A stretch of DNA of 7,809 nucleotides, from positions 1 to 7,809 of the forward strand of contig CALWXI010000053.1 in NCBI GenBank assembly GCA_944385455.1. Reading direction: 5' to 3'. The notes below the pieces were generated by a model. The model had not been told where the DNA came from. It worked only from the letters and a program-made list of their open reading frames with translations, and did no database searches. The stretch comes from an uncultured Oscillospiraceae bacterium. GTDB lineage: Bacteria > Bacillota > Clostridia > Oscillospirales > Oscillospiraceae. The first letter of the stretch is position 1; each line of letters begins with the position of its first letter. A program made the position numbers and the translations under genes. This document shows, piece after piece, positions 5,748 through 7,809 of this stretch.

Positions 5748-6992
5748 ATGGGAAAGGCGATCTACGGCCTGCTGGGCCGCACCCTGGGCCACAGCTGGTC
5801 CGTCCCCATCCATACCGCCCTGGGCTGCCCGGATTACCGCCTGATCCCCCTGGAGCCGGAGGATCTGCCGTCCTTCCTGGGCCGGGCGGATCTGGGCGGC
5901 GTCAACGTCACCATCCCCTACAAGCGGGACGTGATGCCCTACTGCGATGTCATCGACCCCGCCGCCGCGGCCATCGGCAGCGTCAACACCCTGGTCCGCC
6001 GCCCCGACGGGAAGCTGTACGCCTGGAACACCGACGCGGCGGGCTTTTGCTGCATGGCCCGCCGGGCGGGCATCTCCTTTGCCGGAGTCAAGACGGTGGT
6101 GCTGGGCAGCGGCGGCGCCTCCCGCACCGCCGCCGCCTGCGCCCGGAGCCTGGGAGCCCGGGAAACCGTGGTGATCTCCCGTTCCGGCCCGAACAACTAT
6201 GAAAACCTCTCCCGCCACGCCGACGCCGACATCGTGGTGAACGCCACCCCGGTGGGCACCTACCCGGGCAACGGCGCCTCCCCGGTGGACCTCGCCGCCT
6301 TCCCCCGCTGCCGGGGGGTGCTGGACCTTGTGTACAATCCCCGGCGCACGGCCCTGCTCCTCCAGGCGGAGGCCCTGGGCATCCCCCACAGCGACGGGCT
6401 CCCCATGCTGGTGGATCAGGCCCGGGCAGCGGAGGAGCACTTTTTCGGCCGGGCCATCCCGGAGTCGGAGACGGAGCGGATCCTCTCCCAGCTCCGCCGG
6501 GAGACATGCAACATCGTCCTCATCGGCATGCCCGGCAGCGGCAAATCCACCGTGGGCGCGCTGCTGGCGGAGCTCACCGGCCGGGAGGCCGTGGACATCG
6601 ACCAGCGCATCGAGGCACGGGCGGGCCGCTCCATCCCGGAGATCTTCGCCCAGGGCGGCGAGGCGGCCTTCCGGACGCTGGAGCAGGAGGAGACGGCGCA
6701 GGCGGGCAAGCTCTCCGGCAAGATCCTTCTCACCGGCGGCGGCGTGGTCAAGACCCCCGCCAACTACGCCGCGCTGCACCAGAACGGACGCATCTACCAG
6801 CTGCTGCGGGATCTGGACGCCCTGCCCACCGACGGCCGCCCCCTGTCCCAGGGAGCGGACCTTGCCGCCATGTGGGCACAGCGGGCGCCGCTGTACGAGC
6901 GGTTCCGGGACGCGGCGGCGGACAACAACGGCGCGGCGGCGGACACCGCCGCCGCCATCTGGAGGGATTTTTGTGTACATTGCGGTGATTAA
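5748..6992 (+). CDS. aroEK: Fused shikimate dehydrogenase - shikimate kinase
   Basis: This 414-residue protein joins two consecutive steps: NADPH reduction of 3-dehydroshikimate to shikimate, then ATP phosphorylation to shikimate 3-phosphate. Residues 1 to about 240 are AroE: GHSWS (14-18) with substrate serines 16 and 18, NVTIPYK (53-59) with catalytic Lys59, GSVNTL (77-82) with Asn80, NTDAAGF (94-100) with catalytic Asp96, the nucleotide loop GSGGASR (120-126), Ser144-Arg145 of the NADP phosphate site, NATPVGTYP (165-173) and GLPMLVDQA (217-225). The Lys-Asn and Lys-Asp spacings equal those of E. coli AroE. Residues about 254-408 are AroK: Walker A GMPGSGKST (260-268), DID (283-285), Arg309 in AAFRTLEQEE, GGG (330-332), the lid RPLSQ (364-368) and QRAPLYERF (378-386). 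Both active sites look intact. A short linker of about 15 charged residues separates the two. The start lies 1 nt after the pheA stop with only a weak GGAAGTG (5737-5743), suggesting coupling; the last 20 nt overlap aroQ. Confidence 0.95.
   Translation: MGKAIYGLLGRTLGHSWSVPIHTALGCPDYRLIPLEPEDLPSFLGRADLGGVNVTIPYKRDVMPYCDVIDPAAAAIGSVNTLVRRPDGKLYAWNTDAAGFCCMARRAGISFAGVKTVVLGSGGASRTAAACARSLGARETVVISRSGPNNYENLSRHADADIVVNATPVGTYPGNGASPVDLAAFPRCRGVLDLVYNPRRTALLLQAEALGIPHSDGLPMLVDQARAAEEHFFGRAIPESETERILSQLRRETCNIVLIGMPGSGKSTVGALLAELTGREAVDIDQRIEARAGRSIPEIFAQGGEAAFRTLEQEETAQAGKLSGKILLTGGGVVKTPANYAALHQNGRIYQLLRDLDALPTDGRPLSQGADLAAMWAQRAPLYERFRDAAADNNGAAADTAAAIWRDFCVHCGD
6933..6955 (+). promoter_or_regulatory. 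Strong GC hairpin ahead of the aroQ ribosome binding site
   Basis: GCGGCGGCGG (6933-6942) and CCGCCGCCGC (6946-6955) are perfect reverse complements separated by ACA, giving a 10-base-pair GC stem. It lies inside the 3' end of aroEK and ends 5 nt before the aroQ Shine-Dalgarno site. The codons there encode an Ala/Asp-rich stretch (AAADTAAA), so GCG/GCC alanine codon use could create the stem by chance. A related GCGGCGGCGGAC copy lies at 6912-6923. Confidence 0.35.
6961..6966 (+). promoter_or_regulatory. Ribosome binding site that sets the GTG start of aroQ
   Basis: GGAGGG lies 6 nt before the GTG at 6973. No in-frame ATG stands between this site and the conserved INGPN motif, so GTG is the natural start. 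In-frame ATGs further upstream would add a long Arg/Ser/Pro-rich extension that is only the shadow of aroEK in another frame. Confidence 0.8.
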
Positions 6993-7404
6993 CGGCCCCA
7001 ACATGAACATGCTGGGCATCCGGCAGCCGGAGATCTACGGCCGCGAGACCTACGAGGACCTGAAGGCCATGATCTCCCGCGAGGCGGAGGCCCTGGGGGT
7101 GCGGGTGTCCTTCTTCCAGTCCAACCACGAGGGCGCCTTGGTGGACGCCATCCAGCAGGCCTACTTCGACAGGGCCGACGGCATCATCATCAACCCCGCC
7201 GCCTACACCCACACCAGCGTGGCTCTGCTGGATGCCGTGAAGGCGGTGGGCATCCCCACGGTGGAGGTCCATGTCTCGGACCCCGACGCCCGGGAGGATT
7301 TCCGCCACGTCTCCTACATCCGCGCCGCCTGCACCGCCACCATCCGGGGCCACGGGCTTCCCGGCTATCTGGAGGCCCTGCGCCTGCTGGCCGGAAACGC
7401 GTAA
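6973..7404 (+). CDS. aroQ: Type II 3-dehydroquinate dehydratase
   Basis: AroQ dehydrates 3-dehydroquinate to 3-dehydroshikimate, the third step of the pathway. The 143-residue protein has the normal length for the small type II enzymes, which assemble as dodecamers in the cytosol. Signatures are INGPNMNMLG (6-15), Arg17 and the catalytic Tyr22 in REP/YG-like IRQPEIYG (16-23), NHEGALVDAI (51-60), INPAAYTHTS (73-82) with Asn74 and His80, EVHVSD (98-103) with the catalytic His100, and REDFRHVSYI (107-116). The closing GHGLPGYLEAL (126-136) is also typical. The start is GTG, overlapping the end of aroEK by 20 nt. It is the last gene of the operon, followed 11 nt later by a strong terminator. It supplies the substrate for the AroE half of the preceding protein. 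Type II rather than type I (AroD) is certain from the motifs. Confidence 0.95.
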   Translation: MYIAVINGPNMNMLGIRQPEIYGRETYEDLKAMISREAEALGVRVSFFQSNHEGALVDAIQQAYFDRADGIIINPAAYTHTSVALLDAVKAVGIPTVEVHVSDPDAREDFRHVSYIRAACTATIRGHGLPGYLEALRLLAGNA

Positions 7405-7415
7405 GGGCAAAAAGG

Positions 7416-7449
7416 AAAGGACTGCCGCTTCTAGCGGCAGTCCTTTTTT
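7416..7449 (+). terminator. Intrinsic terminator, probably bidirectional
   Basis: A perfect 14-base-pair stem is formed by AAAGGACTGCCGCT (7416-7429) and AGCGGCAGTCCTTT (7433-7446) around a TCT loop, and the + strand continues in a run of six T (7444-7449). It begins 11 nt after the aroQ stop and closes the aromatic operon. Read on the minus strand the stem is followed by CC and five T, so it can also serve the converging cstA gene. Confidence 0.93.
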
Positions 7450-7465
7450 GTGGCAATGTTCCGGA

Positions 7466-7480
7466 CGGTTTTGAAAACCG
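7466..7480. repeat. Short palindrome downstream of the cstA stop
   Basis: CGGTTTT (7466-7472) and AAAACCG (7474-7480) are reverse complements around a single central base. It lies between the terminator and the end of the minus-strand gene. It has no T-run on either side and the single-base centre makes a poor hairpin; it could be a protein site or chance. Confidence 0.3.
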
Positions 7481-7486
7481 CGCTGG

Positions 7487-7809
7487 TTACTTCGCAGCCG
7501 CCTTGGCGGTGTACTGCCTGTAGATGGTGATGATGCCCTCGATGGCCAGAATAACGGCCAGGATCACCAGCAGCACGCCCACGATGACCTGGACATAGGG
7601 ACCCCAGTCGCCGCCGCCCAGGTTGGCCAGCTGCTGCTTGGTGTTGATGATCAGAGAGGAGATGGTGACGCCCAGCATGAACACCATGGGGATCAGGAAC
7701 ATCTTGTTGTTCCGGCCGATGTGGCCCAGCCAGGTGGCCACGGCCAGCAGGCCCAGGGCCGCCAGCAGCTGGTTGGCGGAGCCGAACAGCGCCCAGATCT
7801 TCTCGTAGC
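7487..7809 (-). CDS. cstA: Carbon starvation protein A family transporter, C-terminal fragment (N-terminus outside the window)
   Basis: The minus-strand frame stays open from the window edge to the stop at 7487-7489 and gives 106 residues. FGSANQLLAALGLLAVATWL (8-27) is the CstA-family pattern near the C-terminus, where a membrane helix starts with the conserved SANQ. Two more hydrophobic segments follow at about 36-55 (MFLIPMVFMLGVTISS) and 71-95 (the last long helix), and the protein ends in a basic tail (YRQYTAKAAAK). CstA proteins are inner-membrane transporters linked to peptide or pyruvate uptake during carbon limitation; which substrate applies here cannot be told from this part. The GTG at 7741 is only an internal valine. 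The gene converges on the aromatic operon and has no evident functional link to it. Family assignment is good; exact member (CstA or BtsT-like) is open. Confidence 0.85.
   Translation of the reverse strand, partial: YEKIWALFGSANQLLAALGLLAVATWLGHIGRNNKMFLIPMVFMLGVTISSLIINTKQQLANLGGGDWGPYVQVIVGVLLVILAVILAIEGIITIYRQYTAKAAAK

Noticed and set aside
6911..6956. Tandem GCGGCGGCGGAC copies as a possible functional repeat array
   Set aside because: There are only two copies, in alanine/aspartate codons near the end of the kinase domain; no array, spacer pattern or CRISPR-like structure.
6328..6972. Possible long N-terminal extension of aroQ from an upstream ATG at 6328
   Set aside because: The extension is Arg/Ser/Pro-rich shadow sequence of the AroE-AroK fusion. 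A GGAGGG site 6 nt before GTG 6973 and the normal 143-residue length fix the start.
8..7019. Chain of long open frames on the minus strand opposite the operon (for example 8-1261, 1191-2420, 2433-3788, 4568-5749, 5715-7019)
   Set aside because: They lie opposite well-identified enzymes, encode Gly/Ala/His/Arg-rich sequence without recognisable motifs, and follow from GC-rich third codon positions that remove stop codons in one antisense frame.
7466..7480. Palindrome as a second terminator for the minus-strand gene
   Set aside because: The centre is a single base and no T-run follows in either direction; the 7416-7449 structure is the credible terminator.

Overview
The window is GC-rich DNA with strong GGAGG-type ribosome binding sites, tightly packed genes and a fused shikimate dehydrogenase/shikimate kinase. 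Together these suggest a high-GC member of the Clostridia, most likely an Oscillospiraceae-type gut bacterium (Flavonifractor/Pseudoflavonifractor-like). That placement is inferred from gene style and protein motifs; no marker gene is present.

Bases 1-7404 (+ strand) are the distal part of one aromatic amino acid operon. The order is: 3' end of a DAHP synthase reading frame (1-324), tyrA (329-1165), aroB (1227-2297), aroA (2298-3542), aroC (3532-4623), pheA with chorismate mutase, prephenate dehydratase and ACT domains (4610-5746), an aroE-aroK fusion (5748-6992), and type II dehydroquinase aroQ (6973-7404). Junctions are +4, +61, 0, -11, -14, +1 and -20 nt, so most genes are probably translationally coupled. 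No internal promoter is evident; the operon promoter should lie left of the window. A strong intrinsic terminator at 7416-7449 ends the operon. The last 323 bases hold, on the minus strand, the C-terminal end of a CstA-family carbon starvation/pyruvate-type transporter that converges on the operon and can share the terminator.

The enzymes cover every step from DAHP to chorismate (AroB, AroQ, AroE, AroK, AroA, AroC) plus both branches to prephenate-derived phenylpyruvate (PheA) and 4-hydroxyphenylpyruvate (TyrA). The committing step, DAHP synthase, is the exception. Its reading frame holds only the C-terminal ~69 residues of the enzyme, joined in frame to ~38 residues that look like an ACT segment of aspartate kinase, with an abrupt change of base composition at the join. 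This is either a real deletion/fusion or an assembly chimera, and it is the most notable anomaly here. Other points worth checking are Ser residues in the AroA glyphosate-determining loop, an ESCP variant of the PheA phenylalanine-binding motif, and GC hairpins just upstream of the aroB and aroQ ribosome binding sites. I see no unknown defence, mobile or CRISPR-like system in this window.
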